Assembly (NCBI GenBank): GCA_046590195.1 | Contig: JBKJTP010000087.1 | Coordinates: 1 to 7,238 of the forward strand | Reading direction: 5' to 3' | Length of the DNA: 7,238 nt | Origin: JBKJTP01 sp046590195 | GTDB lineage: Bacteria > Bacteroidota > Ignavibacteria > Palsa-1295 | Shown here: positions 7,201 to 7,238 of the stretch, one piece after another | Layout of the letters: each line of letters starts with the position of its first letter | How positions within the stretch are numbered: position 1 is the first letter of the stretch | Translations under genes and position numbers: made by a program | The notes under the pieces: generated by a model | Databases searched by the model: none | Seen by the model: only the letters and a program-made list of their open reading frames with translations | What the model was told of the DNA's origin: nothing

Positions 7201-7238
7201 AGACTCCGCAATGAAGGGGATGCGCTCGGTGACTATAT
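4210..7238 (+). CDS. Large P-loop ATPase, SspC-like candidate, 3' end outside window
   Basis: The frame opens at the ATG at 4210 overlapping the preceding TGA. It stays open to the window end, giving 1009 complete codons and no stop. The N-terminal NTPase domain has Walker A GSYGTGKS (residues 48-55) and Walker B LMIVIDE (132-138, Asp137 and Glu138) followed by FGK. It also has a sensor-like strand HVLLTSLHQD (172-181) and RAQRGEWDKVKGRLKELPF (191-209), where an arginine could act in trans. It therefore looks like an active AAA/STAND-type ATPase. Residues from about 230 onward are mostly helical with no domain I can name. Around 880-910 a heptad-like helix (YIGELQESIREIRSVYDRL) suggests a coiled coil. 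No membrane segments are seen. In the Ssp system SspC is the ATPase next to SspB, which fits the gene order; large BREX-type ATPases (BrxC/PglY) are an alternative relation. No good ribosome site precedes the ATG, so translation probably relies on coupling. Confidence 0.88.
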   Translation, partial: MKISFSPSVNIRHSRGSSDYLVSQNSQRVFNQFTNDWKIGVRAFSLIGSYGTGKSSFISALESHLQDGKRVFKGSHTLPRYEFVKIIGSYESLRGLLAKEFRFRIQESTSDDHLLRKIQAELENVARRRKSLMIVIDEFGKCLEFAANTSPEREMYFVQSLAELFSGIEGGHVLLTSLHQDIGSYGLNLTRAQRGEWDKVKGRLKELPFNETIEQLLGLAADKLDGLSRPEQSVSDQNRFKAIKIAMPTLLRDDYSLEFSKRLRPFDVLSGVVLTAALQRYGQNERSLFTFIETHDHHGLRDFLRSGKQHLSVADCYDYLQHNYFTFLTSKHNPHFAQWAGIRTALDRQEGLEMEDHEAARDIIKTVGLLNIFAPANSRLDDEFVCSYLGKESARLIKATLSKLAQHKLIRYVGFSNRYILFEGTDLDIEIAIDEAGRIIEQVRDVVSAVKPYFDLPVIPAKSVYYEYGTPRFFRFELTDHPTRIVPEGEIDGIINLVISGSVDAATIKTASSRSEEAVLYVHYKTAQRIGEIVFEIEKARKVREQHADDKIAVRELDLIISHQIKLLNHHVEESLYLNDGSVEWYWMGKVQHIDSRRKLNSLLSKVCKSVYSSTPVFRSELVNKTKLSGAISTAKRNLLQAMVTNWDQPQFGFPEHKFPPEKTIYLSLIERTGIQQQADGIYTLVEPTDVSFEPLWEASRQFLVSAQSSRQPISKLIEILSRKPFKLKSAFRDIWVQLFLFIHRDEFALFDRSGFVPNISGDTLELMVKLPETYHLKFYNIRGVKYELFQKYRIFLNQSTPALPSTATLIQTIRPFLSFYRSLPDYAKNTSKLSQGALAVREAIAKSVDPEKTFFDDFPTALGYTSTILRNDKGKLVKRYIGELQESIREIRSVYDRLIDRVEATVSDAVIGDEVDFEPLRQEIGAKYGCLRQTELTPDLEAFLLRLVSPLEDRVSWLASVSQVAVNKLLEGLSDAEEAILISKLRSNFRALDNALRLRNEGDALGDY

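Larger units (their letters stand above)
1427..7238. mobile_element. tRNA-Met-inserted genomic island, left part (right end outside window)
   Basis: The element comprises an integrase, an excisionase-like protein, a palindrome-rich intergenic region and a cargo operon of a DUF4007 protein and a giant ATPase. It starts in the tRNA 3' end and continues past the window. From 1446 on the DNA is visibly more A+T-rich than the hydrolase region. No phage structural, replication or conjugation gene is present in the visible part, so it could be a defence island, a satellite or the end of a larger integrative element. The left limit is set only by the tRNA and integrase arrangement. Confidence 0.75.

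Noticed and set aside
5937..7211. Three short minus-strand frames within the ATPase gene
   Set aside because: The ATPase frame is continuous here with protein-like content; the minus frames are low-complexity shadows.
1..7238. CRISPR array, insertion sequence or retron
   Set aside because: No regularly spaced long repeats, no transposase and no reverse transcriptase are present in any frame.

Overview
The window spans the junction between an ordinary bacterial chromosome and a genomic island inserted at an elongator tRNA-Met gene. The flank (about 1-1445) is richer in G+C. It holds the 3' end of an unrecognised gene, a complete serine hydrolase and a tRNA-Met(CAU) without an encoded CCA end. 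The right part (about 1446-7238) is richer in A+T and looks acquired. The host is a bacterium of moderate G+C. The truncated first gene faintly recalls uncharacterised proteins of soil Acidobacteriota, but this is memory only, so the assignment is weak.

Layout. (1) 1-543 (+) is the end of a hypothetical protein. It converges, stop codon against stop codon, on a phospholipase/carboxylesterase-family alpha/beta hydrolase (544-1206, -). (2) tRNA-Met (1372-1445, +) is followed by a strong intrinsic terminator (1466-1499). (3) A tyrosine integrase (1427-2641, -) reads back through that terminator and stops inside the T loop of the tRNA. It is translationally coupled to a small excisionase-like HTH protein (2638-2889, -). 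This is the usual recombination module of a tRNA-targeted island. (4) A non-coding stretch (2890-3340) separates the recombination module from the divergent cargo and holds many inverted repeats. (5) The cargo is an operon of a DUF4007 protein (3341-4213, +) and, overlapping it by ATGA, a very large P-loop ATPase (4210 to beyond 7238, +), still open after 1009 codons.

Interpretation. DUF4007 followed by a P-loop ATPase is the arrangement I associate with SspB-SspC of the Ssp DNA phosphorothioation defence system. There the SspB nickase, the SspC ATPase and the SspD PAPS-reductase-like enzyme put sulfur into one DNA strand, and SspE acts as the sulfur-sensing effector. No sulfur-transfer gene or effector lies inside this window, so the assignment is provisional. 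The genes that would settle it, and the second attachment site, should lie past position 7238. The least explained parts are the large C-terminal region of the ATPase and the palindrome-rich intergenic region.
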